Below, in pieces: positions 17,680 to 27,102 of a stretch of 64,000 nucleotides of DNA (positions within the stretch are counted from its first letter, which is position 1; the number at the start of each line of letters is the position of its first letter). The stretch covers positions 1 to 64,000 of the forward strand of contig DATAFJ010000239.1 of NCBI GenBank assembly GCA_036257535.1, written 5' to 3'. The translations under genes were made by a program, and so were the position numbers. The notes under the pieces were generated by a model. The model had not been told where the DNA came from. It worked only from the letters and a program-made list of their open reading frames with translations, and did not search any database. This DNA comes from DATAEE01 sp036257535. GTDB lineage: Bacteria; Acidobacteriota; Vicinamibacteria; Vicinamibacterales; 2-12-FULL-66-21.

Positions 17680-20445
17680 TCAGACAGCCGCCGCCACCCG
17701 TTCGACGACGAACGCTTCGATGACGTCGCCGACCTTCAGGTCGTTGTAGCGCTCGAAGGCGATGCCGCACTCGAAGCCCGCCTTGACCTCCGACACGTCG
17801 TCTTTGAAGCGGCGCAGCGAGCCGATCTTGCCTTCGTAGACGACGACATTGTCGCGCAGCAGACGCGCGTGCGCGTCGCCGGACCGTGTGATGCGGCCGT
17901 CAGTGACCATGCATCCGGCGACGGTGCCGAACTTGGGCACCTTGAAGATCTGGCGGACTTCCGCCAGCCCGAGGCGCGATTCCTTGAGCGTCGGCTCGAG
18001 GAGTCCGGCCATGGCCTTCTTGATCTCGTCGGTGACGTTGTAGATGACCGAGTGCTGACGGATGTCGACGCTCTCGCGCTCCGCCACGTCCCCCGCGTTG
18101 CGGTCGGGCCGGACGTTGAACCCGATGATGATCGCGTTCGACGCCGACGCAAGCAGCACGTCCGATTCGTTGATAGCGCCGACGCCGCTGTGGATCACGC
18201 GCACCTTCGCGCGCTCGTCACTCAGCTTGGAGAGCGTTTCCGCGAGCACCTCGGCCGAGCCCTGCACGTCGGCCTTGATGATGATCGGCAGCTCCTTGAT
18301 ACCTCCCACGGCCAGCTGCTGTTGCAGCGATTCGAGCGTGAGCCGGCCGCCCTTGGCCCCCAGCGCCCGCTCCTTCGCCTGCCCCTGCCGGAACATCGCG
18401 ATCTGACGCGCCTTGGCGGCATCGGTCAGCGCCTGGAACGTGTCGCCCGGCTGCGGGAGACCCGAGAGGCCGAGCACCTCGACCGGCGTGGAGGGACCGC
18501 CGCTCTTCACCGGCCGGCCGCGATCGTCGATGAGCGCGCGCACACGGCCGACGATCGTGCCGGCGATGAACGTGTCGCCGACATGGAGCGTGCCGTCCTG
18601 CACGAGCACCGTCGCAACCGGTCCGCGGCCCTTGTCGAGCTTCGCCTCGAGAACCGTTCCGGTTGCGGGCCGCTTCGGATTTGCCTTGAGCTCGGAGAGC
18701 TCCGTGACGAGCAGCACCATCTCCAGCAGGAGCTCGAGGTTCTCGCGCTTCTTCGCCGATACGGCGACGGTCACCGTCTGGCCGCCCCACTCTTCCGGCA
18801 CCAACCCGAGGTCCGAAAGCTCTTTCTTGACGCGGTCGGGGTTGGCCTCCGGCTTGTCGATCTTGTTGATCGCCACGAGAATCGGCACGTTCGCCGCCTT
18901 CGCGTGATCGATCGCCTCCTTCGTCTGCGGCATCACGCCATCGTCTGCGGCGACGACGAGGATGACGACGTCGGTGACGCGCGCGCCGCGGGCGCGCATC
19001 ATCGTGAACGCCTCGTGGCCCGGGGTGTCGAGAAAGACGACGTTCCGTTCGCCGACCTGAACGCGGTACGCGCCGATGTGCTGCGTGATGCCGCCCGCCT
19101 CGCGCTCGGCGACGCGCGTCTCGCGAATCGCGTCGAGGAGCGTCGTCTTGCCGTGGTCGACGTGACCCATGACGGTGACGACCGGGGCTCGCGTGACGCG
19201 ATCTTCCGGACGTGTGTCTTCCGTGTCCACGTCGAGAAGCTCTTGCTCGAACGTGCGCATCTGCACCTCGGCGCCGAAGTCGCGTGCGATCTCGGTCGCC
19301 ATCTCGGGATCGATCGTGGAATTGATCGTCATCATCAGGCGGCGGTCGAGCAGCCTCTTGAGGACGTCCTTGGCCTTGACGTCGAGCTTCGCTGCCAGGT
19401 CGGCCACCGTCATTCCTTCGGCCAGCGTGATCGTCCGCGTGATCGGCGGCGGAGCGGCAGGTGCCGCGGAGACCGGCGAGGGCCGCGGCGGTTCACGCCT
19501 CGGCGCCACAGGACGAGGCACGGACGGCCGCGCTGGCGGCCGCATTCCCGGAACAGCCGGCCGCGCGCCTGCCGGAGCGCCCAGCCGTCCCGGCATCGAC
19601 GGACGGATCGGCTGAGAGGGAAGCGGTCGCGGGCCCCCGAGCGGAGCCTGTGTCGGCGGACGCGGGCCGCCAGGGCGCGCAGCCGGGCGCGCCGCGGTCG
19701 CGGGCGCAGCCGGGCGCGGCGGTGCCGGCCGCGGCGGCGGTGTAGTCGGCGTCTTCATCACGGGCCGGATGATCGGCCGCGCGGGCGGCGCCTGACCGGT
19801 GCTCGGATCCTCGATGCGAAGTCTCAACGTCGGCGGCACGACCCGGCCCGTCGGCGCAGGCATGCCTCCGGCGGGTACGGAGGGTGCGGCCGCGGCGGGT
19901 GCCGCCTGCGGCGGCGCTTCCGGAGCCTTCAGGACTTCTTCGGCCGCGCCAGGCGGTTCCGGTGAGGCCGCCGGCGGCGCGGCGGCTGCAGCCGGCACGA
20001 CCGGCTCCGGCGACGGCGGTATCTTGATGGCCGGTTCATCTGCGACCGGCTCCGGCCTCGGCGCCGGCTGTTCAGGAGCAGGCGTTTCCGCGACGGGTGC
20101 TGGCGGCGGCACGGATTCGGCAGCCGGTGCTGCCGGCTTCACCGTCTTGACGAGTCGAGGCGGCGGCAGCGCGGGAGCCGTCGGCTTCGGCGGCTCCGGC
20201 GCCTTTGTGCCAGGCTTCCGCGCTTTCAGCGGCGCTGCGGACTCGTCGAACATCTTCGACGGCGCCGGAAGCGTGACGCCGCGCTCGCGCGCGAGCCGGT
20301 CCACGAACTGCCGCGCGACGACCTCCTCGATCGTGCTCGACGCGCTCTTCACTTCGATGCCCGCGCGCTGCTTGAGCAGCGCCATGACCTCCTGGCTGGA
20401 GGTGCCGAGCAGCTCCGCGACTCTATAAATCCGGACAGTTGCCAA
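17680..20445 (-). CDS. infB: translation initiation factor IF-2
   Basis: IF-2 is the GTPase that brings fMet-tRNA to the 30S subunit. The 921-residue protein has two N-terminal IF2_N helical modules (at about 1-55 and 335-385) separated by a very long Pro/Ala-rich linker. The GTPase domain starts near residue 420 (GHVDHGKTTLLDAIR, DTPGHEAF, NKIDKPEANPDR), followed by the usual domains II-IV. The start codon is TTG at 20445, chosen because it opens into the conserved VRIYRVAELLGTSSQEVMAL and has an AAGGA site 8 bases upstream, inside the nusA stop region. It lies 3 bases after nusA. Confidence 0.97.
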   Translation of the reverse strand: MATVRIYRVAELLGTSSQEVMALLKQRAGIEVKSASSTIEEVVARQFVDRLARERGVTLPAPSKMFDESAAPLKARKPGTKAPEPPKPTAPALPPPRLVKTVKPAAPAAESVPPPAPVAETPAPEQPAPRPEPVADEPAIKIPPSPEPVVPAAAAAPPAASPEPPGAAEEVLKAPEAPPQAAPAAAAPSVPAGGMPAPTGRVVPPTLRLRIEDPSTGQAPPARPIIRPVMKTPTTPPPRPAPPRPAAPATAARPAARPGGPRPPTQAPLGGPRPLPSQPIRPSMPGRLGAPAGARPAVPGMRPPARPSVPRPVAPRREPPRPSPVSAAPAAPPPITRTITLAEGMTVADLAAKLDVKAKDVLKRLLDRRLMMTINSTIDPEMATEIARDFGAEVQMRTFEQELLDVDTEDTRPEDRVTRAPVVTVMGHVDHGKTTLLDAIRETRVAEREAGGITQHIGAYRVQVGERNVVFLDTPGHEAFTMMRARGARVTDVVILVVAADDGVMPQTKEAIDHAKAANVPILVAINKIDKPEANPDRVKKELSDLGLVPEEWGGQTVTVAVSAKKRENLELLLEMVLLVTELSELKANPKRPATGTVLEAKLDKGRGPVATVLVQDGTLHVGDTFIAGTIVGRVRALIDDRGRPVKSGGPSTPVEVLGLSGLPQPGDTFQALTDAAKARQIAMFRQGQAKERALGAKGGRLTLESLQQQLAVGGIKELPIIIKADVQGSAEVLAETLSKLSDERAKVRVIHSGVGAINESDVLLASASNAIIIGFNVRPDRNAGDVAERESVDIRQHSVIYNVTDEIKKAMAGLLEPTLKESRLGLAEVRQIFKVPKFGTVAGCMVTDGRITRSGDAHARLLRDNVVVYEGKIGSLRRFKDDVSEVKAGFECGIAFERYNDLKVGDVIEAFVVERVAAAV

Positions 20446-20448
20446 CGG

Positions 20449-21858
20449 CTATTCCTTCGTTTCAGGTTCCACGGGTTGCTGAGGTTCAGCGAGGTCCGTC
20501 GTCTCCTCGACGGTCGTCTCCTCGACGGTCGTCGACTCGGCGGTCGTCGAGGCGCTCTCATCCTGCTGTACGCCGGTCACCGCCGTCAGCCGCGCCGCCG
20601 TCACGGTGCGCTCTGCCTTGTCCTGATCCATTCCAGGCAGGCCGGCGATATCGGCAGCGTCCGCTTCAGCGACCTTCGTGGCGGAGTCGTATCCCGCCTG
20701 GAGCAACGTCGCGATGATCGATGGCTCGATGCCGGGCAGGGCATAGCCGCCTGCCGCCTCGAGACCGGCAAACTGCGCTTCGACCTCGCGCCGCTTCTCC
20801 TCCTCGCTCTTGATGTCGATCTTCCACCCGGTCAGCTTGGCCGCCAAACGGACGTTCTGTCCCTTCTTGCCGATCGCCAGCGACAGCTGCTTGTCCTCGA
20901 CGATGACCTCCATCACGCGCTCGGCCTCGTCGACGATCGAGACGCGCTGGACCTTCGCCGGGCTGATGGCGTTCGTCACGAACTGCACCGCATCTTCTGA
21001 CCACTCCACGATGTCGATCTTCTCACCACGCAGCTCGCGAATGATCGCCTGCACGCGCGTGCCCTTCATGCCGACGCAGGCGCCGACGGGATCGACGTCG
21101 CGCTCACGGGAGTAGACCGCCACCTTCGCGCGGTCGCCCGCCTCGCGCACGGCGCCGCGAATCATGACGGTGCCGTCGTAGATCTCCGGCACTTCCTGCT
21201 CGAACAGCTTGATGAGCAGCGCCGGATCCGTCCGTGACAGGACGACCTGCGGCCCCTTGGCGCCCTTGTTGACCATCTTGATCACGGCGCGCACGCGGTC
21301 GCCGGTCGTGTAGTTCTCCGCGCGCGACTGCTCCTTGCGTGGCAGCACCGACTCGACACGCCCCATCTCGACGATGATGTCGCCGTTCTCGAAGCGCTTG
21401 ACGGTTCCACCGACGACTTCGCCGATGCGCTGGCTGAACTCGGCGTGCACGTTCTCGCGCTCCGCCTCGCGCACTTTCTGAAAGATGACCTGCTTTGCCG
21501 TCTGAGCGGCGATCCGCCCGAGCACGTCGGTCGGTTTCGGGAACTCGATCTCGTCACCGACCTCTATCCCCGCCGCCGCTTCTTCGCCGTAATCCTTGTA
21601 GAGGTCTCGAGCTTCGTCGAGTGACAGCTCCGTCGCGGCGTTCTCGACGTTCTCGACGACCGTTTTGACCGCGAACAGCTCGATCTGGCCGGTATCCAGG
21701 TTGAAGCGCGTCTTCAGGTTCTCGTTCGTCTTGTAGTACTTCCGTGAGGCGGTCGCCACCGCCTCCTCGATCGCCGTGATCACGACCTGCGGATCGATGC
21801 CTTTTTCCTTGGCCAGCGCTTCGATGGTCTGTTGTAGCGGATTTGTCGTTGTCGCCAT
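20449..21858 (-). CDS. nusA: transcription termination/antitermination protein NusA
   Basis: NusA binds RNA polymerase and nascent RNA, and promotes pausing, intrinsic termination and antitermination. The 469 residues contain the N-terminal polymerase-binding domain (1-130), an S1 domain (about 135-205, IGEVVGGTVKRFENGDIIVEM), and two KH domains (about 210-345, PVGACVGMKGTRVQAI and LSLAIGKKGQNVRLA). A short helix-hairpin-helix-like region with AGLPGMDQDKAERTV follows. The C-terminus ends in acidic TTVEE repeats encoded by 15-bp direct repeats. It lies between rimP (6 bases upstream) and infB. Confidence 0.97.
   Translation of the reverse strand: MATTTNPLQQTIEALAKEKGIDPQVVITAIEEAVATASRKYYKTNENLKTRFNLDTGQIELFAVKTVVENVENAATELSLDEARDLYKDYGEEAAAGIEVGDEIEFPKPTDVLGRIAAQTAKQVIFQKVREAERENVHAEFSQRIGEVVGGTVKRFENGDIIVEMGRVESVLPRKEQSRAENYTTGDRVRAVIKMVNKGAKGPQVVLSRTDPALLIKLFEQEVPEIYDGTVMIRGAVREAGDRAKVAVYSRERDVDPVGACVGMKGTRVQAIIRELRGEKIDIVEWSEDAVQFVTNAISPAKVQRVSIVDEAERVMEVIVEDKQLSLAIGKKGQNVRLAAKLTGWKIDIKSEEEKRREVEAQFAGLEAAGGYALPGIEPSIIATLLQAGYDSATKVAEADAADIAGLPGMDQDKAERTVTAARLTAVTGVQQDESASTTAESTTVEETTVEETTDLAEPQQPVEPETKE
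20498..20557. repeat. 15-bp tandem repeat inside nusA
   Basis: Two identical copies of GTCGTCTCCTCGACG (20498-20512 and 20513-20527) are followed by two degenerate copies. They encode Thr-Thr-Val-Glu-Glu steps in the acidic tail of NusA. Copy number may vary between strains because the frame is kept at any count. Confidence 0.75.
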
Positions 21859-21864
21859 TGTCTT

Positions 21865-22356
21865 TTAGAACTCAACTTCAAGCCGCGCACGCCGAATGAG
21901 ATCCAGCGGTATGCGATGGGTGCGGCGTCCCTGTTCGATCACGACGACCTCGCCGGCGCTGCCCTCGATTCCCTTGATTCGCCCCTCGAAGTGCATCTGC
22001 CCGTTCACGGGCTCGGCGACGACGATCTTTGCAAGACGGCCCTCGAACCGCCTGAAGTCGGCCGCGTGGCGCAGCGGCCGGTCGAGGCCCGGCGACGACA
22101 CCTCGAGAACGTATCCATCGGGCAACGTCACGCCGAGCTCGTCCTCTTCGACGTCGAGGATCGCGCTCAGGTCCTGGCTGACGCGCTGGCAATCCTCGAT
22201 GCCGATCGTCTCTTCAAGCGGTTCGGGACGACCGCGGTCCGGGCGGTCGAGAATGACCCGCACGACCCAGCCGTTCGATTCGCGGCGCATCTGGACGTCG
22301 AAGATCTCGAGGCCGTATCCGCGCGCGACGCGCTCGGCCAGCGCTTTGAGCCGCAT
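21865..22356 (-). CDS. rimP: ribosome maturation factor RimP
   Basis: RimP assists 30S assembly before RbfA acts. The 163-residue protein has the family layout: an N-terminal alpha/beta domain (LEIFDVQMRRESNGWVVRV, IEDCQRVSQDLSAILDVE, YVLEVSSPGLDRPL, the signature motif) and a C-terminal SH3-like domain. It heads the rimP-nusA-infB operon. ATG at 22356 is the only in-frame start between the upstream hairpin and the first conserved residues. Confidence 0.96.
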   Translation of the reverse strand: MRLKALAERVARGYGLEIFDVQMRRESNGWVVRVILDRPDRGRPEPLEETIGIEDCQRVSQDLSAILDVEEDELGVTLPDGYVLEVSSPGLDRPLRHAADFRRFEGRLAKIVVAEPVNGQMHFEGRIKGIEGSAGEVVVIEQGRRTHRIPLDLIRRARLEVEF

Positions 22357-22389
22357 GCGCTGGTCTTCGCCCGCGATTGGTGACCCCCT

Positions 22390-22418
22390 AAAAACAAAAA
22401 AGTGGGCCAGAGCCCACT
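22390..22418 (-). terminator. intrinsic terminator/attenuator between rimO and rimP
   Basis: On the minus strand a perfect 7-bp stem (AGTGGGC/GCCCACT, loop TCTG) is followed directly by TTTTTGTTTTT, the textbook Rho-independent layout. It ends only 34 bases before the rimP start, so no promoter fits between them. Transcripts for rimP-nusA-infB must therefore read through it. This makes it a likely attenuator, plausibly controlled by NusA itself (inference). Confidence 0.8.
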
Positions 22419-22444
22419 CGGTGTTTCTACCTTAGAGGCGCACC

Positions 22445-23830
22445 CTAAACTATAGCACGCGCGTAGAGTTGGAACAACGGCCGTGCCGCCAGATCGTAGC
22501 CGCTCGCGCCCGTGATTTCGGCCTCGATCAGCGTGCCCGGCGGATACGCCGATGGGTCGCACTCGGTGAGGTAGACGACCGGATCGATCTCCGGCGCCTG
22601 CCCCGCGGTCCGGCCCTGGAGGACGAGCGGATGGTCGGCCGACGGTCCGTCGACGAGCACCCGCGCCCTCGTCCCGATCCGTGCCTGGTGCCGGGTTTCG
22701 ACGATTGAGCGCTGCAACCTCATCAGCTCGTCGCGCCTCTGCCGTTTTACCTGCGCGGGCACGTCGTCCGGCACCGAGTACGCCCGTGTGCCTTCTTCGT
22801 GCGAGTACGTGAACACGCCGAGGTGATCGAACCCGGTCTCCTTGACGAAGCCCCACAACTCGTCGAAGTCCTGCCTCGTTTCGCCGGGGAACCCGACGAT
22901 GAACGTCGTCCTCAGCGTGACGTCAGGCATGCGGTCGCGAATCCGCTCGAGAAGCCGGCTGTACACCGCGCGGTCCCCTGGACGGCGCATCCGCCGCAAG
23001 ACTGACGTCGAGGCGTGCTGCAGGGGCAGATCCACGTAGCGGCAGACTTTCTCGCAGTCGGCCATCGCCTCCACGGTCTCGGGCGTAATCGTCGTCGGAT
23101 AGAGGTAAAGCAGCCGGATCCACTCGACACCGTCCAGGGCGTTGAGCTCCCGAAGCAGCGCCGCGAGCGCCCCTCGCTCCTTACGGTCGACGCCGTAGAA
23201 CGTAGTGTCTTGCGAGATCAGGATGAGCTCCTTCACGCCGCGCTCGACCAGCGCGCGCGCCTCGCGGACGATCGATTCGGCCGGCCGGCTTCGGTACGAT
23301 CCCCGAAGCGTCGGGATGATGCAGAAAGAACAGGTGTAGTCGCAGCCCTCTGCGACCTTTACGTACGCGAAGTGGCGCGGTGTCGTCAGTCGGCGCGGCG
23401 TCTCTGCATCGTAGATATATGACAGTGCCGAGTGCGTGGCACGAGCCTTCAGGCTCGTTCCAAAGAACGTGAGAGGCTGCGCCTCCTGGCCGTTGATGGC
23501 CGCGACGATCCGAGGCACCTCGCCCGTGCCAAGCACCGCATCGATTTCGGGGATCTCCTGCCGCAGCTCGTCGCGATAGCGCTCGGCCAGACACCCGGTG
23601 ACGACGAGGCGAGTGCAGCGGCCGTCGCGCTTGTGCCGCGCCATGTCGAGAATCGCATCGACCGATTCCTGTTTGGCGCGATCGATGAAGGCGCACGTGT
23701 TGACCACGAGTACGTCGGCCGACGCGGCGTCGGGTGTGATCTCGTGTCCCGCGTCTTCCGCGAGGCCCAGCATGACCTCGCCGTCGACGAGGTTCTTCGG
23801 ACAGCCGAGCGAAACGAATCCAATCTTCAT
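22445..23830 (-). CDS. rimO: ribosomal protein S12 methylthiotransferase RimO
   Basis: RimO is a radical-SAM enzyme that adds a methylthio group to an Asp of ribosomal protein S12. The 461 residues include the N-terminal [4Fe-4S] domain with Cys10 (VSLGCPKNLVDGE), Cys46 and Cys80. The radical-SAM motif Cys163-x3-Cys167-x2-Cys170 sits in EGCDYTCSFCIIPTLRG, and a C-terminal TRAM domain follows. The opening GCPKNLVD and length separate it from MiaB. It is upstream of the rimP hairpin on the same strand, linking ribosomal protein modification to the ribosome-assembly operon. Confidence 0.95.
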   Translation of the reverse strand: MKIGFVSLGCPKNLVDGEVMLGLAEDAGHEITPDAASADVLVVNTCAFIDRAKQESVDAILDMARHKRDGRCTRLVVTGCLAERYRDELRQEIPEIDAVLGTGEVPRIVAAINGQEAQPLTFFGTSLKARATHSALSYIYDAETPRRLTTPRHFAYVKVAEGCDYTCSFCIIPTLRGSYRSRPAESIVREARALVERGVKELILISQDTTFYGVDRKERGALAALLRELNALDGVEWIRLLYLYPTTITPETVEAMADCEKVCRYVDLPLQHASTSVLRRMRRPGDRAVYSRLLERIRDRMPDVTLRTTFIVGFPGETRQDFDELWGFVKETGFDHLGVFTYSHEEGTRAYSVPDDVPAQVKRQRRDELMRLQRSIVETRHQARIGTRARVLVDGPSADHPLVLQGRTAGQAPEIDPVVYLTECDPSAYPPGTLIEAEITGASGYDLAARPLFQLYARAIV

Positions 23831-23850
23831 CGATTCACATCTTCACTGAT

Positions 23851-25143
23851 TCAAGGATAGACGCGATAGATCGTCCGCGGATACGGGATCGCCTCGCGAA
23901 GGTGCTCCAGCCCGCAGATCCAGGACACGACGCGCTCGATGCCCATGCCAAAACCGCCGTGAGGCACGCTGCCGTATCGCCGCAGGTCGAGATACCACTC
24001 GAAGGCCTCCTGCGGGAGTTTGTGCTCGTGGATCCGCTGCAGCAGCAGCTCGTAGTCGTCCAGGCGCTGGCCACCGCCGATGATTTCCCCGTAGCCTTCC
24101 GGCGCGAGGAAGTCGACGCACAGCGCGACCTCCGGCCGTTCGGGATCGGGCTTCATATAGAACGCTTTCACCGCGCTCGGATAGCGGTGAATCGCTATTG
24201 GCCGATCGTACTGCTCCGAGAGAATTGTTTCGTCGGTCCCGCCGAGATCGCCGCCCCACTCGAACGGCTGGCCTTTCTCCTCGAGAATCTTCACGGCGTC
24301 GTCATAGGACAACCGCGGAAACGGCGGCCTGACGTTTTCGAGCCGGGTGATGTCGCGCTCGAGCGCCTTCAGCTCGGTCTTCCGGCGATCGAGCACGCGC
24401 GCGACGACGTCGCTGACCAGTGCCTCGCCCAGCTCGATGACGTCGTCCAGCGTCGCATACGCGACCTCCGGTTCGACCATCCAGAACTCGGTGAGGTGCC
24501 GTCGCGTCTTCGACTTCTCGGCGCGGAACGTCGGCCCGAAGCAGTACACGCGGCCGAGCGCCATCGCGTTCGCTTCGTTATAGAGCTGTCCGCTCTGCGT
24601 CAGATACGCCGTCGTGTCCTCGAAGTACTGGACGGGAAACAGGGTCGTCGTGCCTTCGCAGGCCGCGGGCGTGAAGATCGGCGTGTCGGCGAGCACGAAG
24701 CCACGGCCGTTGAAGAAGTCCCGCACGGCGTCGATCACTTCGTGACGGACGCGGAGAATGGCCTGCTGACGCGGCGCTCGGATCCACAGGTGACGCCGGT
24801 CGAGCAGATAGTCCACGCCGTGCTCTTTCGGAGTAATCGGAAACTCCTGCGACGGACCGACGACTTCGAGACCGGTGACGTCGATCTCGTAGCCGCCTGG
24901 CGCCCGCGCGTCCGCCCGGACCGTGCCCTCCACCACGACGGCGGTCTCCTGAGAGAGATGATCCGCACGCGTAAATACTTCTTCAGGGACGGCCTTCTTC
25001 GACATGACGGCCTGGATGAAGCCGCTGCCGTCTCGCACCGTCAGAAAGTGAATCTTGCCGCTCGAGCGGCGGTTGTGGAGCCATCCACGGATGCTGACCG
25101 GCGCACCCTCGTGTCGCGCGATGTCTTCGATGTAGACAGTCAT
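23851..25143 (-). CDS. asnS: asparaginyl-tRNA synthetase
   Basis: This class II aminoacyl-tRNA synthetase charges tRNA-Asn. The 430-residue form starting at ATG 25143 begins with the OB-fold anticodon-binding domain (IRGWLHNRRSSGKIHFLTVRD). The catalytic core has motif 2 (FRAEKSKTRRHLTEFWMVEPE) and motif 3 (GGFGMGIERVVSWI). An in-frame extension upstream to 25305 overlaps the next gene and has no similarity, so it was rejected. The start overlaps the stop of the upstream isomerase as ATGA, suggesting coupling. Confidence 0.95.
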   Translation of the reverse strand: MTVYIEDIARHEGAPVSIRGWLHNRRSSGKIHFLTVRDGSGFIQAVMSKKAVPEEVFTRADHLSQETAVVVEGTVRADARAPGGYEIDVTGLEVVGPSQEFPITPKEHGVDYLLDRRHLWIRAPRQQAILRVRHEVIDAVRDFFNGRGFVLADTPIFTPAACEGTTTLFPVQYFEDTTAYLTQSGQLYNEANAMALGRVYCFGPTFRAEKSKTRRHLTEFWMVEPEVAYATLDDVIELGEALVSDVVARVLDRRKTELKALERDITRLENVRPPFPRLSYDDAVKILEEKGQPFEWGGDLGGTDETILSEQYDRPIAIHRYPSAVKAFYMKPDPERPEVALCVDFLAPEGYGEIIGGGQRLDDYELLLQRIHEHKLPQEAFEWYLDLRRYGSVPHGGFGMGIERVVSWICGLEHLREAIPYPRTIYRVYP

Positions 25144-26003
25144 TGTTCGGTTGTCGGCGGCCAGCCGGTCACGATCTGTTCGAACCGGTCGCGGGCCGCG
25201 CGTACTTTCCCGAGAACCTCGCGAGTAGTCGACGTGTTGGCCACTTCGAAGACCAGCGTGCCTTCGTAGCCCACTTTCTGCACCGCCATCATCGCGGCGG
25301 GCCATTCGATGGCGCCGTCGAACGGCGCCAGGTGATCGTCAGTGCGGCGTTGATTGTCGTGCACGTGCGTCGTCACGATGTGGCCGGCCACCTGCTCGAC
25401 GGCGTCGACGACATCACCCATCAGGAACGCGTGGCCGAAGTCGAGGCAGATGCCGAGGCGGTTCTCCGCGAAATCCTCCTCGAGCAGGCGGACCAGCGCT
25501 TCCGGCGTCGAGAGTGCGTTCGGGATCACCTCCAGCGCGAGCCGGACGCCCGCGATCGCCGTCAACTCGCCGATCTCCGCGACGCTCCTGCGCATGGCTT
25601 CACGGCTGTTGTCGCCCGCGCCCGGGTTCTGTGCGTCCGGGACACCGAGATGCAGCACGACGACGTCCGAGCGGATGCGCCGAACGAGGTCGAGCGCGAT
25701 GTTGACCTCGCGGACCGCTTCGTCGCGGAGCGCCGCGTCAGCGGCTGCGATCGAGTACTTGCGGCCCCAGGCATCGCCCTTCCCGAGGCGGTCGGTAATG
25801 GGCGCGTGGATGCCGTGCAGACGCAGCCCTGTCGCGTCGAGCCATGACGCCAGCGATTCGATGGCGGCGAAGTCGCCGTAGTCGATATGCGACCGGGTGG
25901 CGAAGACTTCGACTGCGTCGAAGCCGTACGACGCGATTTCCTCGAGGTGCCGGCGCTCGAGCCGCTGGTCGTGGTAGAGATGCGTCGAGACGGCGAACTT
26001 CAT
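25140..26003 (-). CDS. sugar phosphate isomerase/epimerase-like TIM-barrel protein (AP endonuclease family 2 fold)
   Basis: The 287 residues follow the xylose isomerase-like TIM-barrel pattern: FAVSTHLYHDQRLERRHLEE, VEVFATRSHIDYGD, RLHGIHAPI, VVLHLGVPD, ALEVIPN, GICLDFGHAFLMGD, IVTTHVHDNQRRTDDHLAPF and GTLVFEVAN. The His, Asp and Glu residues in these strands are the usual divalent-metal ligands. Members act as sugar isomerases, epimerases or hydrolases, so the substrate is not predictable. It is translationally coupled to asnS, which is probably incidental. Confidence 0.85.
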   Translation of the reverse strand: MKFAVSTHLYHDQRLERRHLEEIASYGFDAVEVFATRSHIDYGDFAAIESLASWLDATGLRLHGIHAPITDRLGKGDAWGRKYSIAAADAALRDEAVREVNIALDLVRRIRSDVVVLHLGVPDAQNPGAGDNSREAMRRSVAEIGELTAIAGVRLALEVIPNALSTPEALVRLLEEDFAENRLGICLDFGHAFLMGDVVDAVEQVAGHIVTTHVHDNQRRTDDHLAPFDGAIEWPAAMMAVQKVGYEGTLVFEVANTSTTREVLGKVRAARDRFEQIVTGWPPTTEQ

Positions 26004-26039
26004 AGCGAGAGCGGTAACTCACGATTCTAGCAGGGTTTT

Positions 26040-27062
26040 CTACCGGAGCTCGTCGACGTGCGCGGCGAGGATCTCGTGAAGGCGGCCGAAGCGCGGATGA
26101 CGCTTCAGGTTGTCCCGGACGTGACGGAGCGTGCGCGGAATGTACTGGATGTAGACGGGGTTCCGCCGGGCCGTTGTCTGGTAACCGAACGTGCCAAGAG
26201 CCTTGAGATTGCGCTGAAGCGCCATGACGTCGAAGCGGGTACGGAACGCAGCTTCGTCGCCGGTCCGGTCGCGCAGGGCGAGGTAGTACGCAATCAGGTC
26301 GTCGACATTCGGCTCCGGCAGATCGACGTACGAGTCACGCAGGAGAGAGACCAGGTCGTACGTTTCGGGTCCCATCCGCGCGTCCTGGAAGTCGATTACG
26401 CACAGCCGTCCCTGATGCAGCATCAGGTTCCGGCTGTGATAGTCGCGATGGCAGAGCACGCGGGGCTCGGCGGCGAGCTCTTCGACGGCCGCCCGGAATT
26501 CCTGTGCAAGCGCCTCGCGCTCGCGCGCGTCCAGCTCCACGCCACGATACGCCTGCAGGAAATGCGTAGCGAAGAAGTCCAGTTCCCACGTGAGTTTCTC
26601 GACATCGAACGCCATGCCGTAGGGCGGAAATGTCGACGACCGCAGCTCCTCGCCGCGCGTCTGGAGAATGTCGATGATCGCAACCGCCTGACGATAGAGC
26701 GCGACATGTTCGGTGGCCGGCGCCGCGCCGAGGTGCGCCTGCAGCGTCACGTCTCCCAGGTCTTCGAGAAGAAGCAGGCCGAGATCGTCCGCGTGATCGA
26801 GGATGGCTGGGATCGGCAGCGGCATCCGTCCGAGCAGCTCCGCCACGTTCACGAACGGCAGCCTGGCGAAGTCGATCGGTCCCGCATGCAGCGCGACTAC
26901 CGTCGAGGGGCCGTCCGGCACGAGAACGCGAAAGTACCGCCGATCCGACGCATCACCGGTCAGCGGAACGACGCGCGCGCCGCGCGCCGACAGGCCGCTG
27001 CGGTCGAGGTACGTCTGAACACGCGTCTGCGCCGCTTCGGTGTCGGCAGCCCTGGTGATCAT
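26040..27062 (-). CDS. amgK: aminoglycoside phosphotransferase-fold sugar kinase (AmgK-like)
   Basis: The kinase fold is clear from GDASDRRYFRVLV (nucleotide-binding strand), LLLLEDLGDVTLQAHL (hinge), the catalytic loop HRDYHSRNLML and the metal site IDFQDARMGP. This order and the SDRRYFR motif fit AmgK, which phosphorylates N-acetylmuramic acid or N-acetylglucosamine at the anomeric carbon during peptidoglycan recycling. The next gene upstream encodes a MurU-like uridylyltransferase, the known functional partner. The 340-residue length is typical. Other small-molecule kinases share the fold, so the substrate is an inference from context. Confidence 0.82.
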   Translation of the reverse strand: MITRAADTEAAQTRVQTYLDRSGLSARGARVVPLTGDASDRRYFRVLVPDGPSTVVALHAGPIDFARLPFVNVAELLGRMPLPIPAILDHADDLGLLLLEDLGDVTLQAHLGAAPATEHVALYRQAVAIIDILQTRGEELRSSTFPPYGMAFDVEKLTWELDFFATHFLQAYRGVELDAREREALAQEFRAAVEELAAEPRVLCHRDYHSRNLMLHQGRLCVIDFQDARMGPETYDLVSLLRDSYVDLPEPNVDDLIAYYLALRDRTGDEAAFRTRFDVMALQRNLKALGTFGYQTTARRNPVYIQYIPRTLRHVRDNLKRHPRFGRLHEILAAHVDELR

Positions 27063-27102
27063 CAGTGTCTCCCGCTCGCCTCAGTCGTGCGCCATGTTGC
27101 CG

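Noticed and set aside
17869..19965. 698-codon open frame antisense to infB
   Set aside because: It mirrors the infB GTPase region, with no recognisable domain.
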